DNA of 64,000 bases from UBA8199 sp964507045 (lineage in GTDB: Bacteria; Verrucomicrobiota; Verrucomicrobiia; Limisphaerales; UBA8199): contig CAZDOO010000014.1 of the NCBI GenBank assembly GCA_964507045.1, positions 1 through 64,000 on the forward strand. The letters run 5' to 3'. The notes below the pieces were generated by a model, which did no database searches, had not been told where the DNA came from, and worked only from the letters and a program-made list of their open reading frames with translations. The translations under genes were made by a program, and so were the position numbers. Shown in pieces: positions 27,301-36,383 of this stretch (positions are counted from its first letter, which is position 1; each line of letters starts with the position of its first letter).

Positions 27301-27830
27301 AAGCTCTTGTAGAGCACCGCCCCGGCCGCCATGCCCGTTATGATCGCCAGGAATGTGCCCAACTCCAAGATGCCGTTGCCCCACGAGAGCCGGCGCTCCG
27401 GCAGCAGCTCCGGCAGCAGCCCGTACTTCGATGGCCCGAAAATAGCGCTGTGCAGCCCCATCAGGAAAATAGCCGCCAGCCCCAGCGGCAGGCTGCGCAG
27501 CAGTAAACCCAGCGTCGCAAACGCCATGATCAGGATTTCCAGCAGCTTCACCCCGATCGTCACCGTCCGCTTGCTGAACCGATCCGCCAGAAAGCCGCCC
27601 GTCATGGAAAACAGGATGAACGGCAGCGAAAACAACCCCGCCGTCAGCGGCACCAGCGCGTCGTGCAGCCCTTGCGACAACGCCATGTTTAACCCCACAA
27701 ACGTCACCACCATCTTGAGGGCGTTGTCGTTGAACGCCCCCTCAAACTGCGTCGCGATCAGACTCCAGAACCCGCGCAAGAGCGGCTGGTCAGATTCGTT
27801 TGAGCCCACAGGTAACTCCGGCTGGCGCAT
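24393..27830 (-). CDS. LplT-Aas type fusion: MFS lysophospholipid transporter, PlsC acyltransferase and acyl-ACP synthetase
   Basis: A 1145-residue three-domain protein. Residues ~1-415: MFS transporter with 12 segments (LLRGFWSLIATQFEGAFNDN start, GGFLADRFSKR loop), LplT-like. Residues ~430-620: PlsC acyltransferase (NHLSLVD HxxxxD near 451, then FAEGQITR). Residues ~650-1145: AMP-binding ligase (FSSGSTGDPKGVMLSH near 795, GYGCTECSPAVAV, YVTGDIAAIDEDG, C-terminal GTGKLDLRK). This architecture imports lysophospholipid, activates a fatty acid and re-acylates phosphatidylethanolamine-type lipids at the inner membrane. The ATG at 27830 is preferred over a TTG at 27911. A 127-bp copy of its 3' end lies downstream. 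Confidence 0.9.
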   Translation of the reverse strand: MRQPELPVGSNESDQPLLRGFWSLIATQFEGAFNDNALKMVVTFVGLNMALSQGLHDALVPLTAGLFSLPFILFSMTGGFLADRFSKRTVTIGVKLLEILIMAFATLGLLLRSLPLGLAAIFLMGLHSAIFGPSKYGLLPELLPERRLSWGNGILELGTFLAIITGMAAGAVLYKSFEGRQAWSGGVLIGLAVIGLTFSLGISRVPAANPRKQFRANFLGDLWQQIQVMRRDKVLWLACLGNVYFWFIGQLLQQGVIDYGENVLRIGEVRTTYLLAALAIGIGLGSFAAGYLSGGKIEYGLVPLGSLGLTVFAAVLWHPALSFGQILGTVGALGFFGGFFIVPISAILQHRPDKRDKGVMLAAANLLSSAGLFVAAGVYWVMAVGLHLGPRGVFAMGAVMTLGATVYVVWLLPDAFLRFVLWLLTHTVYRIRVDGRANIPGKGGALFVCNHLSLVDALLLLACTDRQVRFIMFKGIYEQPWVKPFARILRAIPISSELRPREMLQALRTASEAIQNGEVVCIFAEGQITRIGHLLPFRRGFERIMKDVEAPIIPVALDGVWGSIFSFEKGRFLWKLPRRIPHRVTVNFGQPLPHTATPFAVRERVQELMAEAWEHRKPHMRPLHRAFVRTARRHPFRFAMGDAQSSRVSFASALMRTVFLARRLRKAWAGQAMVGLLLPPSVPGALVNFAALLMGKVPVNLNYTVSEETLAACIRQCGVKTVLTSRAFLEKVKLKVPGETVFLEELAARPGFGEKLCALLSAWLLPVGWLERSLGRDKKAALDDLATVIFSSGSTGDPKGVMLSHYNIGSNIGQLEQVFSLHRGDGFVGVLPFFHSFGFTGTLCLPAVLGVGVAYHPNPLDAKAIGPLINQHTLTFLLATPTFLQLYMRGCSPEDFGSLRVVMTAAEKLPERLATAFEEQFGIRPLEGYGCTECSPAVAVNTHDFRAAGFRQIGAKRGKIGHPLPGMSVRIVDPQTSAPLPLGQPGLLLVRGPNVMQGYLGRPETTAEVLHDGWYVTGDIAAIDEDGFLQITDRLSRFSKIGGEMVPHLKIEEKLHELAGVTEQTFVVAGVPDEKKGERLVVLHKLAPAQLPLCLERLAECDLPNLWKPRADQFFHLDALPYLGTGKLDLRKARELATARSAEAG

Positions 27831-28039
27831 AGTCAGATCAAAGTATGGTGTTAATACCGCGTTGCCTGATTTCCGGCGGCAGTCTACCGCACCCCTTGGT
27901 CGAAGCGCCAATTGATAAAACTGCGCCCAACATCAATTGCATCAATCCGCGCTTGGCCCCGGCCAATCCTCCCAAATCAACTTGCCATTGGCCCGCAATC
28001 TGGCAGAGTGTATCCAGTTAGAGCTTGGCAGCCTTGGTC

Positions 28040-28116
28040 GCACCCATAGCTCAATTGGATAGAGCATCTGACTACGGATCAGAAGGTTTCAGGTTCAACT
28101 CCTGATGGGTGCGCCA
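28040..28116 (+). tRNA. tRNA-Arg (anticodon ACG)
   Basis: Complete cloverleaf: acceptor GCACCCA with TGGGTGC, D-stem GCTC with GAGC, anticodon stem TCTGA with TCAGA around loop CTACGGA (ACG at 34-36), T-stem TCAGG with CCTGA around TTCAACT. The discriminator G is followed by an encoded CCA. The wobble A would be deaminated to inosine by TadA, as usual for this isoacceptor. Confidence 0.97.
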
Positions 28117-28332
28117 TTAAGTTAGCTCTTCTCCGCACGCTCCAAGAGGTTTTGACACCACAACCATGGTTGAAGACGAGTTTCCTCGTGCTACTACTCT
28201 CACGGCTCCCAATTTGCATCAGATGGCTGCCAACCCAGGCAGACTTAGTGCTGGTTGCATCACCGCGTGCCGTGGGCATCTCCCCCCTCGCTCGACGGAT
28301 GCGGCTGGAAGGCAGGCCGGCGAGCAACTCGT

Positions 28333-29388
28333 TCAGGGCTGGTAGCGCGTCATGGCCGCAAATCGGGAACTGAGAATTGGCCGCATCTTGCCATCAGGCT
28401 CCCGCACAATGAATAGTGCGGCCGCATTGGTCCGGGACTCAATGAAACGGAGTCCGGCCTCCGGACCGAGGACGAAAAGTGTTGTGGCCAAGGAGCTGGA
28501 ACACATACAAGTACCGGCCACCACCGAAACACTGGCGAGGTTATGCTGCACGGGGTGGCCAGTCTTCGGGTTGAAGATATGGCCCCACCGGCGGCCCTGA
28601 GCGTCCAGGAAGAATTTCTCGTTATCACCCGAAGTGGAGACGGCCTGGTTGGACAAGGCGAGAACCGCAGCCACCGGGTCGCCGTGAGCCCAGTCGAGCA
28701 CGGGAGCGGAAATGCCCACCTGCCATTTCTGGCCCCTGGCATTGTGGCCGCTCGTAAAGACATCGCCGCCAATGGCCACGTAAAAGTTGGTCAAGCCGTG
28801 CGCACGCAGCCGCCGGCCCATTTCGTCGGAACCGAAGCCCTTTACCAAAGAGCTCAGATTGAGGCGAAGGTCCGGAATGTCCTTGACCAGCTCATCGTTG
28901 GCTGTGACCGAGAGGTGCCAGCAGCCGGTATTCTGCATCGCTTCGCGGAGCTTAACCTCGGAGGGAACCGCATGAACATCGGTCATGGGGCCAAATCCCC
29001 AGACATCAATGACCGGCCCCAGCGTGGGGTCAAACGCCCCCTCGGAGGCGCCGTTGAGTTCAAGAGCCTGCCGGGCGACGCTGGCAAACTCAGGCGAGAC
29101 TTTGAGGGGCACGTTGGCAGGGGCGCGGTTGAAGCGGGACAGGTCGCTGTCCGGCTGGTAATGAGACATCTGGCGGTTGACTTCCTTGAGGCGCTGGTCC
29201 ACCTCGGTCTTCAGCCTCTCAATCCGCCGCGGGGAAAGGGAAGCGTCCACGATCTTCACGATGTAGGTGCAGCCCATCGACTGGCCCTCCCAAGTTGCAA
29301 GGGGCAAATCGGCGCTCGGCGCTCGGGAGGTGGACAACCCGCCCAGCACCAGGAGCCAGAGCGCTGTCCCCGTGATGTGCATTCTCAT
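28333..29388 (-). CDS. apbE: ApbE-family FAD:protein FMN transferase, exported
   Basis: Covalently attaches FMN to Thr/Ser of target flavoproteins outside the cytoplasm. The N-terminus is a signal sequence (GTALWLLVLGGLSTSRA). Family blocks are present: GCTYIVKIVDASLS, DSDLSRFNR, GAFDPTLGPVIDVWGFG, LSSLVKGFGSDEM, YVAIGGDVFTSG, and HIFNPKTGHPV. The usual Ala-Asp of the metal-binding turn near the C-terminus is replaced by Ser in TCMCSSSLATTLFVLG, so full activity is uncertain. Start chosen at the ATG at 29388; an ATG at 29418 is possible. It lies downstream of the DUF2271-like giant gene on the same strand, a pairing seen elsewhere. Confidence 0.85.
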   Translation of the reverse strand: MRMHITGTALWLLVLGGLSTSRAPSADLPLATWEGQSMGCTYIVKIVDASLSPRRIERLKTEVDQRLKEVNRQMSHYQPDSDLSRFNRAPANVPLKVSPEFASVARQALELNGASEGAFDPTLGPVIDVWGFGPMTDVHAVPSEVKLREAMQNTGCWHLSVTANDELVKDIPDLRLNLSSLVKGFGSDEMGRRLRAHGLTNFYVAIGGDVFTSGHNARGQKWQVGISAPVLDWAHGDPVAAVLALSNQAVSTSGDNEKFFLDAQGRRWGHIFNPKTGHPVQHNLASVSVVAGTCMCSSSLATTLFVLGPEAGLRFIESRTNAAALFIVREPDGKMRPILSSRFAAMTRYQP

Positions 29389-29516
29389 GCGTCTCTCATT
29401 ACAGCGTAACCTGAGCATCCAGCCTTGTCATCCAGGTACCGGCCCCGCCGGCCAGCGTCAGGGCATGACGTGCCGCTTTGTCCTGGATACTGACGGGCGG
29501 TGCCAGGCGTCTCTGG

Positions 29517-32500
29517 CTAGCGAACGCCAATGATGTAGAAAGCCGCGTGATTGGTAGTGCTGTCAGGCTGGGCGTTGAGGGGCGGCGTGGCGGCAATGTT
29601 GTCCATGAAGATGCTGAAGCCAGCCTTGAGATCGGTGGACTTGTAAATGGTGTAGGTCTTGCCAGCGACACTGTACCATTTGATGTTGAAGCTGGTGCTG
29701 TTGGTCGAGGGCTGTGCCACCATCATGAAGGCCGAGTGCAAGTCAACCGGGGAGGTTCCGGCGAGATACTCGGCGTAGTTGGACGCGCCGTCGCCGTCGA
29801 AATCATCGTTTGGAAGCACCTCCGCAATGGAGTGGATGGGGCCATTGGTGGCGGAACTGGCCGCAATGATCTGCTGCTCCCACCAGTCCGGCAAGCCATC
29901 GCCGTCGAGGTCCTCGGAATTGGCAAAGAGAGTCAGGCCGACCTCGTCTTCGGCCACCAGGGTCAGATTGGCAGTGGCGGTCAGGCGAACGGAGCGCACC
30001 AGCGGACCGAAGGAACGGGTCCGAACCGGTGTCAGGGGAACGCTGACGTCCATCACGGCCGCGATGTTAGTGGCAGTGACCAGGGTAACGTTGGTGCCGG
30101 CGACAGCGAGATCGAAGACGGGCCCCTGGGCGCTCGACGATGTAACGACTCTGGGCGAGGACGGGTTCGACACATCAAAAACTCGCCAGACTCGGGTGCC
30201 ATAAGCGACGTAGGCATTGGTGCCAGAGACAGAGATACCAGTGGCTGGAAAAGCATTGTAATAGCTGCCGGCGACAGTAAATGCGTTGGGAATCATGTTC
30301 AGTATGACTAAGCCAAAGCTCGTGGCGAGATAGGCTTTGCTGTTGGCCGCGGCGAGAGAAAAGACAAAATTGGTGGACGAATACGTGCCCACCAACGACG
30401 GGTTGGCAGGCGTGGAAGCATCCACCAGCAATAACGTGCGGCCATCGCTGATAACGGCCAGGGAGCCAGAGGCGCCGACATTGCGAATGCTGCCCATGCT
30501 GGCGTTGGTGTAGGAGCCGAGCAGGACCGGCGCGGCGGGGTCGGCCACGTTGATAATCTTGAGGCCGTATTGACCGTCGCCGACATAGGCGGTAGTGCCG
30601 GAAAGAGCAATGGCCCGGGCGTTGGTCACACCGACACAACGGCTGATAAGCCTGGGCGACCAAAGGTTGGTTAAGGAGTAGATGTGCAGACCGTTCTCTC
30701 CGGCGGCCACGTAAGCGAGGTCGTTGGTGGAGATTATGTCAGCCGCACGCAGCACAGTCAGGAAGTCCGACCGGAGAGCCGGAAAGCCGGGCGATGCAAG
30801 ATCGAAGATCTGGAAGCCCGCCAAGCCGTCTGCCACATACAACTTCGAGCTGGCAAGGGCCAGGGCAGTAGCCTCCCCGGGCATGAGGATCGTGGAGACG
30901 AGCATCGGAGCCGCCGGGGTGGAGACGTCTATCACAAGGAGGCCGCTTCCGCCTGCGGCGACGTAGGCGGTCGAGCCGTCTTGGAGCACTGCCTGGCCTA
31001 CAGTATTGTCCAACAGCAATGAACCGGTTAGCACCGGGGTTGCGGGGCTGGAGACATCCACGACGAGAAAGTGATTGTTGCCATCCACGATGCAGGCCCT
31101 GGGGCCGGAAACAGCTAACGACTGGCCGGCGCTGACGCCGGCATAGGATCCCATCAGCGAGGGTGCGCCTGGATTGGAGATATCCAGGACCAACAGCCCC
31201 TGATGCTCGTCCAGCACGTAAGCCGTGGCGCCAGAGATGGTGACGGCCCGCGCGGGGCCCGCGGTGTGGAAGGCACCGGCAAGCGATGGGGAGGCTGGAT
31301 TGGCGACATTAACAACCCGGATACCGGCAACGCCGTCAGCGACGTAGAGGTGCGTGCCGCTTAGGGCCACGGCGCAGGCATGACCGGAGGTATTGAAGGT
31401 GGCGCGCTGGACCGGGCGAGCGGGAGCAGCAAGATCTACAAACTGCACACCGGCGGAACCACAGGCTGCAAAAGCATAGGAACCGCTGGCGGCGATCCCT
31501 TCGATGGGGCCAGGCAGGCGGAGGGCAGCCTGCTTCACGGGTGCAACCGGGCTCGAACGGTCCCACACTTCAAGCGTGGCGCCGGCGCCGACCAGCAGGA
31601 GGTCGCCGTAAGTGGCAACTGCCGCGCACCGGCCACCGATGGCGGCGGCGGCATTGGCCGCGTTGAGGCCAAAGCCGGAGCCCGAGACAACCGCGGTATT
31701 TGTGAACGCGCCGGCAAGGTTGGTGACACCGCTTACTACGGTATAGGCGACAAGTTGGTTGGTGCCGCCGGACGCACCAAGCGTTGCCCATTCAAGAGTG
31801 ACCGCAGGCCAATCGCCCGGATGCACCTCGGTAATCGTCTGAGAGCCCAGAATCTGGCCGGTGGCGTTGTTCTTCAAGAGAACCAACACGGTCTCGGTGG
31901 CGTTGCCGCGGTTTGTCAGAGTCACGGTCAGGGACATTTTGTCACCAGCAATCACATCACCGACGGGGGTCAGCTCCAGCGCATCCACGCTGTGCGTGAA
32001 GGGAAACTGCGGCACCGCACCAAGCATCTCCATATCGAACGCAAGATCCGAGCCCGTCAGGTCCGCACGGTGCACCTCGGCGGCCAGCACATTCTGTCCC
32101 AAGACCAGATTGGTCGGCACAACATTGGAGGTAAAGTAGGTGTATTGATCAGGCCCAACAACGGCGCTGGCGGCCAGATTAGTGAAAGCCATGGCACCGG
32201 TGGACATGTTGAAGCGCGCCAACTCCGCACCGTTCAGATAAAGCGCCACGCCATCCACGCATCGGACGTTGAGTGTGAGCGACGAAGGCAGAACATCGGC
32301 ATTGAAGGCCTGGCGGAAATAGCTGGTCGGGTTCTTATTGGTCGAGGCGGAGCCCCAACTCAGAAAGGTGGTGAGATTGGTCAACCGGCCGCTCTCGCTG
32401 TAACCCAGCGGCGCGGCACCCTGTTTCCAGACCGAGTCATAGTAGCCGGGAGCGCGCCAGGGAGTGAAAGAGAGGTCGAGGCCCTCGTCGCTATATCGCC

Positions 32501-34289
32501 AGACGCCGGCTTTGGCGATGAAGGTGTTGGTGGCCCAGCCATTGGCTACGACTGTGCTCACGAAGTTGGTGTTGTTGAGCAGGTTGGTTTCGCCCGAGAC
32601 AGCATTGACCACCGCCCGGAGCGTATGGTAGCCGTAGAGGCTGTTGGTGGTCAGCCACGTGACGGTCAGGTTGGTCGCGGTGGCAACAGCAACGCTGCTG
32701 ACCATATTGGAGCCGATCAGCCGGGCATCCGTGTCATCAAACAACAGCACGGCAAAGGAATCGGTGAAATCGCCTTTGTTCGTCACGAGAATGGAGACGA
32801 AGTTGGTCGTGTCGGGCGTCACGAATGCGGAGAAGGCGGAGGGCCAGGAGACGAGGATGCCGGCCCCATTGCGCCGCACGGTCAAAGCGGACGCTGTCGC
32901 GCCTTGGCTGACTGACCTGAGCCGGAAAAACAGGGGCGCCGGTACAGGTGCTGCGACCGTGACACTTTGGTTGGTCCCGTCGTCGTTGATGCTGTAGAGG
33001 GAGGTCTGCCAACCGGGGGCGTTGGCCAGGTTGGTATTCTGTTCCAGCACGAGCGCGCGCATCGTCGTGCCGAGGATGGCCAGATCGTGCCACATTGGCC
33101 GCACAGTGACAGTGGCGCTGAAGACGTTGTCGTCAGTGATGTTCTCGGAGGCAACCGGCCCGGCGGTGGCTTGCACGAGATAATTGCTCGAAACACTGGG
33201 CGTGCTCCAAACCAGGGCGACGTTGGTCACGCCGCCACCCGCCAGGGAAGTGACCAGTTGAGTGCCGATCAGGCTGCGGGTGGTGAGGTTGCTCAGTACA
33301 ACGGAGAACGTCTCGGTCGAAGTGGCTTTGTTGGTGACGGTCACGGTCATGGTTGCGTTGGTGTGAGCCTGGACCAGGGACGGCGTGACACGGATGACCG
33401 CGAGGTCATGCGGGATGTACTGCACCAACACCGTACCGCTGACAGTGTTGTCGTTGGTGGAAGTCTCTCCGACAACCGGTCCAGCAGTGGCTTGGAAGGC
33501 ATAGGGGCCCTCCAGGCCGGCGGTGTTCCAGGAGAACGGAACGTTGGTAAGCGTCTTGCCGGCCAGCGAACCAATCGGCTGGGTGCCAATCAACGTGGCG
33601 GTCGTGAGATTGCTGAGCAGCACGGAAAAGCTCTCCGCTGTGGTCGTCTTGTTCGTGACGGCGACACGGATAGTGGAGGTGGCATTGGTCGGCACGGCGC
33701 TGGGGGAAATGCTTAGCACGGCGAGGTCGTGTGGCGTGACCGTGGGAGTGAAGACGACCTTAAGGCCCTTGATGTAAGTCTGGTCCGCGTAGTTGTTGCT
33801 GTACACGTTGCTGCCCTTGGTCCAGGCGAGCCCGCCGGCGGTGTAGGGGCCCTGTCCGTTGTCCTCGGTGAACTCGACCCAGAACTTATAGGTGCCATCG
33901 GCCACGAGCACGTTGTTGGTATTGCGGCAGTTCCAAGTGACCGTGGTGGCATTGTAGGTTGTGATGGTCGCGCCGCTATAGCCATCAATGAACTGGCTGC
34001 TGCTCCGCGCCGACTGCCACTGATTCAGGTGCTTGGTGCCGGTGCCACTCCATCCGCTCCCGTCTTTCCGCAGCGTCTTGATGAAAGTGCCGGAGGATGT
34101 CGTAACCCAAACCGCCACGACGTGTTTGGGCGCGTAGCTGCCGCTGTCCTGATAGAGTTGGTAATTGAAGGTGACGGAACCGTCCGTCTGGGCGCGAAGA
34201 GTTCCGGTGAATCCCGCGCAAAGCAACATGGCACAGGCCGCCCCCAGGGTGGTTCTCATAGTGGATACGAATCTTGGAGAGTTGATCAT
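29517..34289 (-). CDS. Very large secreted protein: DUF2271-like N-terminus, CARDB repeats, LVIVD propeller
   Basis: A 1590-residue protein with a signal peptide (TTLGAACAMLLCAGFTGTL, then RAQ). Residues ~35-180 resemble the DUF2271 family associated with ApbE (VVAVWVTTSSGTFIKTLRKD, FWVEFTEDNGQGPY). Several CARDB/APHP modules follow (PHDLAVLSISPSAVPTNATS, PHDLAVIRVTPSLVQAHTNA and a later SVDALELTPVGDVIAGDK). A jelly-roll-like insert lies around residues 590-760. About eleven LVIVD repeats then form one or two beta-propellers (GLLVLDISNPGAPSLMGSYA, GLLVIDVSTPAAPMLVSTIL). Near the C-terminus is a calcium-binding-like DLDGDGLPDWWE and a second DFDGDGASNYAEYLAG, typical of Verrucomicrobia exoproteins. 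The function is unknown; a surface or extracellular flavin-linked role is only suggested by context. Confidence 0.75.
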   Translation of the reverse strand: MINSPRFVSTMRTTLGAACAMLLCAGFTGTLRAQTDGSVTFNYQLYQDSGSYAPKHVVAVWVTTSSGTFIKTLRKDGSGWSGTGTKHLNQWQSARSSSQFIDGYSGATITTYNATTVTWNCRNTNNVLVADGTYKFWVEFTEDNGQGPYTAGGLAWTKGSNVYSNNYADQTYIKGLKVVFTPTVTPHDLAVLSISPSAVPTNATSTIRVAVTNKTTTAESFSVLLSNLTTATLIGTQPIGSLAGKTLTNVPFSWNTAGLEGPYAFQATAGPVVGETSTNDNTVSGTVLVQYIPHDLAVIRVTPSLVQAHTNATMTVTVTNKATSTETFSVVLSNLTTRSLIGTQLVTSLAGGGVTNVALVWSTPSVSSNYLVQATAGPVASENITDDNVFSATVTVRPMWHDLAILGTTMRALVLEQNTNLANAPGWQTSLYSINDDGTNQSVTVAAPVPAPLFFRLRSVSQGATASALTVRRNGAGILVSWPSAFSAFVTPDTTNFVSILVTNKGDFTDSFAVLLFDDTDARLIGSNMVSSVAVATATNLTVTWLTTNSLYGYHTLRAVVNAVSGETNLLNNTNFVSTVVANGWATNTFIAKAGVWRYSDEGLDLSFTPWRAPGYYDSVWKQGAAPLGYSESGRLTNLTTFLSWGSASTNKNPTSYFRQAFNADVLPSSLTLNVRCVDGVALYLNGAELARFNMSTGAMAFTNLAASAVVGPDQYTYFTSNVVPTNLVLGQNVLAAEVHRADLTGSDLAFDMEMLGAVPQFPFTHSVDALELTPVGDVIAGDKMSLTVTLTNRGNATETVLVLLKNNATGQILGSQTITEVHPGDWPAVTLEWATLGASGGTNQLVAYTVVSGVTNLAGAFTNTAVVSGSGFGLNAANAAAAIGGRCAAVATYGDLLLVGAGATLEVWDRSSPVAPVKQAALRLPGPIEGIAASGSYAFAACGSAGVQFVDLAAPARPVQRATFNTSGHACAVALSGTHLYVADGVAGIRVVNVANPASPSLAGAFHTAGPARAVTISGATAYVLDEHQGLLVLDISNPGAPSLMGSYAGVSAGQSLAVSGPRACIVDGNNHFLVVDVSSPATPVLTGSLLLDNTVGQAVLQDGSTAYVAAGGSGLLVIDVSTPAAPMLVSTILMPGEATALALASSKLYVADGLAGFQIFDLASPGFPALRSDFLTVLRAADIISTNDLAYVAAGENGLHIYSLTNLWSPRLISRCVGVTNARAIALSGTTAYVGDGQYGLKIINVADPAAPVLLGSYTNASMGSIRNVGASGSLAVISDGRTLLLVDASTPANPSLVGTYSSTNFVFSLAAANSKAYLATSFGLVILNMIPNAFTVAGSYYNAFPATGISVSGTNAYVAYGTRVWRVFDVSNPSSPRVVTSSSAQGPVFDLAVAGTNVTLVTATNIAAVMDVSVPLTPVRTRSFGPLVRSVRLTATANLTLVAEDEVGLTLFANSEDLDGDGLPDWWEQQIIAASSATNGPIHSIAEVLPNDDFDGDGASNYAEYLAGTSPVDLHSAFMMVAQPSTNSTSFNIKWYSVAGKTYTIYKSTDLKAGFSIFMDNIAATPPLNAQPDSTTNHAAFYIIGVR

Positions 34290-34308
34290 AAGATTCTCGC
34301 TGGTGCGA

Positions 34309-34845
34309 TTAAGCTGTGATTGGGTTGAGGCTTGGGCAGGCGACGGACGGTCCCGGCTGCGTGGCTAATGTTGAATGGCGGGCAACATTCTGCCAGCGTG
34401 CGACCGTCTTGCGCGCCAACGAAATCACCCCCGGCAGCGCCGCGCGTACGGGGGCGGACAATTTCATTCCGCAGGCGAGCGACTCGGGCTCAACGCCCAG
34501 GATCGTGATCCGGGGAGCCGGCCGGCCGGCCATCAGGAACCGAGCCGCTTCACGCAAACCCATCGCGTGAATTGACACCAGCGACAACGCTTCCGCATTT
34601 TCGGCGGCTTCAAAGAGATACACCGTGCCTGGGGGCTGTCCGCCCCTGGCCGCGTCAATGGCCAGAACGTGGTCGGCTGTTTCCAGGAAGTGCAAGCCGT
34701 GCAGCACTGCGGTACCGATATCTGCCAGGATCACGTCGGGGATCGGGACTTGCTCCAACGCGCGAACCGCATGAACGCCAACCCCGTCATCCGAGAGCAG
34801 TTCGTTACCCAGCCCGGCAATGAGAATTCGTGGTGAGCAGTGCAT
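34309..34845 (-). CDS. [NiFe] hydrogenase maturation endopeptidase for the exported hydrogenase
   Basis: A HyaD/HybD-type protease of 178 residues. The signature GLGNELLSDDGVGVHAVRAL is at residues ~11-30, the metal ligands lie in DHVLAIDAARGG and SIHAMGL, and ILGVEPESLACGMKLSAPV is the characteristic C-terminal block. It is encoded 32 nt downstream of the large subunit of the Tat-exported hydrogenase, so it almost certainly cleaves that subunit after DPCLDCATH. The last ~20 residues are unconserved-looking. Confidence 0.9.
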   Translation of the reverse strand: MHCSPRILIAGLGNELLSDDGVGVHAVRALEQVPIPDVILADIGTAVLHGLHFLETADHVLAIDAARGGQPPGTVYLFEAAENAEALSLVSIHAMGLREAARFLMAGRPAPRITILGVEPESLACGMKLSAPVRAALPGVISLARKTVARWQNVARHSTLATQPGPSVACPSLNPITA

Positions 34846-34877
34846 CAGATGCGTGGCGCGTGGATTTAAGGTTGGGA

Positions 34878-36329
34878 TTAGTCGGAGAGTGTGCCGAGGG
34901 CAAAAACCTCAGCCCCAGGCTCGGCACGGGTGACATGGGTGGCGCAATCCAGGCACGGATCGTAGGAATGAACCACCCGCAGCACTTCGATGGGCTTGTC
35001 AACGTTGGCAACTGGCAGGCCGATGAGGGCCTGCTCCAGCGGGCCGCGCTGGCTGGTGCTGTCCTTGGGCGACACGTTCCAGCAAGTGGGGGTAACGACT
35101 TGGTATTTGGAGATCACACTGTCGTTGACTTGCAGCCAGTGGCCCAAGGCGCCGCGCGGGGCCTCGGTCAGACCCTGGCTCGTGGCGGTGATCGGCTTGG
35201 GTTGGTTGGTGTAGGCGGTTTGGCCCGGGGTTAAGGAACTAAGCCAGCCTTGCATGGCCCGGGCAATCTTGAGCGCCTCGCGGGCCCGGGCCAGGTGCCG
35301 GTCCATGACCGAGATGTTGTTGGGATAGTCACCGTTGACGACCATACGTGCCAGCGGGCCCGCCTCGTAGGGCACCCCTCCGTAGCGCGGCGCTTTAAGC
35401 CACGAGTAGGCGCCACTCTTGGGGTACTGACCCACCGTGTCTGCCACGGCTGGGTTAGCGTCCGGGCCACTGTACCACGAGTAGCGAATCTGTTCCGTGA
35501 TCTGAGCGACATCCACCGTTTGGACCGTCGCATTCCCGCTCACCAACCGCCCGCGCTTGAGCAGCAGCGTCGGTGCGGCAGAGTTGTCCAACTCGAATAC
35601 ACCAAAGGCCAGGAGATTCCCATAACCTTTGCCCAGCAGAAAATACTCGCTGTAGAGATTGGCTAATAGCTCAGCATCCGGGATGTACTTCGTCTCGATG
35701 AAGGCAACCAGATCGGCCAAGTATTTCCCAAAGGCGTTGTTGTCGTCCGCCTTGGGAATCGCGGTGAACCCGCCGCCAAGGAAGGCGGGCGTGTGTGGCA
35801 GTTTGCCACCGTAAATCGCTCCCATCTCATGGGCATTGCGGCGCGCGGCAACCGCGGCGAGAAAGTTGGCGGTGAAGCGGCTCAGCGTGCCCGGATCGAA
35901 CCGCCGCCCGACATCGCAGCCTGGCAGCCAGGGTGCCATCGGCAGCCCCGGGATAAAGTCGGGCAGGGACAGCAGGTAGAAATGCAGGATAGCGGACTCG
36001 AGGTAGCAGGCGCCGTGGACCAGGTTGCGCAGCAAACGCGAGGCGGTGCGCGCCGGGGTGTCACCGCTAACATTGTAGGCGGCGTCCAACGCCAGGGCCG
36101 CGGCCATTGCATGCGAAGTGGGGCAGACGCCGCAGATACGCGAGGTGATGAGGGTCGCATCGCGGGGCGCACGACCTTCCAGGAGTTTCTCAAAACCCCG
36201 GTAGAGCGTGCCCGTAGCAAAGGCGTCCACGACCTGCTGGACGCCATTGACGGTGTCTATCTTAACCTCGACCTTGAGGTGGCCCTCGATGCGTGTGATG
36301 GGATCAATAGCGGCAGTAATGACTGGCAT
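34878..36329 (-). CDS. Periplasmic (group 1-type) [NiFe] hydrogenase large subunit
   Basis: Catalytic subunit of an uptake-type hydrogenase, 483 residues. Motif L1 is TSRICGVCPTSHAMA (about residues 63-77) and L2 is YDPCLDCATH near the C-terminus, followed by 18 residues (VTRAEPGAEVFALGTLSD) to be removed during maturation. Further conserved blocks are IDPITRIEGHLKVEV, FRGFEKLL-like LYRGFEKLLEGR, and TEAPRGALGHWL. It has no signal peptide, as expected: it would be carried through Tat by the small subunit. It is encoded 54 nt after the small-subunit gene. Confidence 0.93.
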   Translation of the reverse strand: MPVITAAIDPITRIEGHLKVEVKIDTVNGVQQVVDAFATGTLYRGFEKLLEGRAPRDATLITSRICGVCPTSHAMAAALALDAAYNVSGDTPARTASRLLRNLVHGACYLESAILHFYLLSLPDFIPGLPMAPWLPGCDVGRRFDPGTLSRFTANFLAAVAARRNAHEMGAIYGGKLPHTPAFLGGGFTAIPKADDNNAFGKYLADLVAFIETKYIPDAELLANLYSEYFLLGKGYGNLLAFGVFELDNSAAPTLLLKRGRLVSGNATVQTVDVAQITEQIRYSWYSGPDANPAVADTVGQYPKSGAYSWLKAPRYGGVPYEAGPLARMVVNGDYPNNISVMDRHLARAREALKIARAMQGWLSSLTPGQTAYTNQPKPITATSQGLTEAPRGALGHWLQVNDSVISKYQVVTPTCWNVSPKDSTSQRGPLEQALIGLPVANVDKPIEVLRVVHSYDPCLDCATHVTRAEPGAEVFALGTLSD

Positions 36330-36383
36330 AGGCGGTATTGGCTTCTTGAGGTCTGCGGAGCGCGGCGTCTAGTGATGGGCCGG

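Noticed and set aside
28079..28327. Minus-strand frame ending in AHPSGVEPETF
   Set aside because: It is the antisense of the tRNA-Arg gene and flank; this peptide is a well-known artefact of tRNA regions.
31380..32915. 511-codon open frame on the plus strand
   Set aside because: It is antisense to the LVIVD/CARDB giant, whose repeats are clear on the minus strand.
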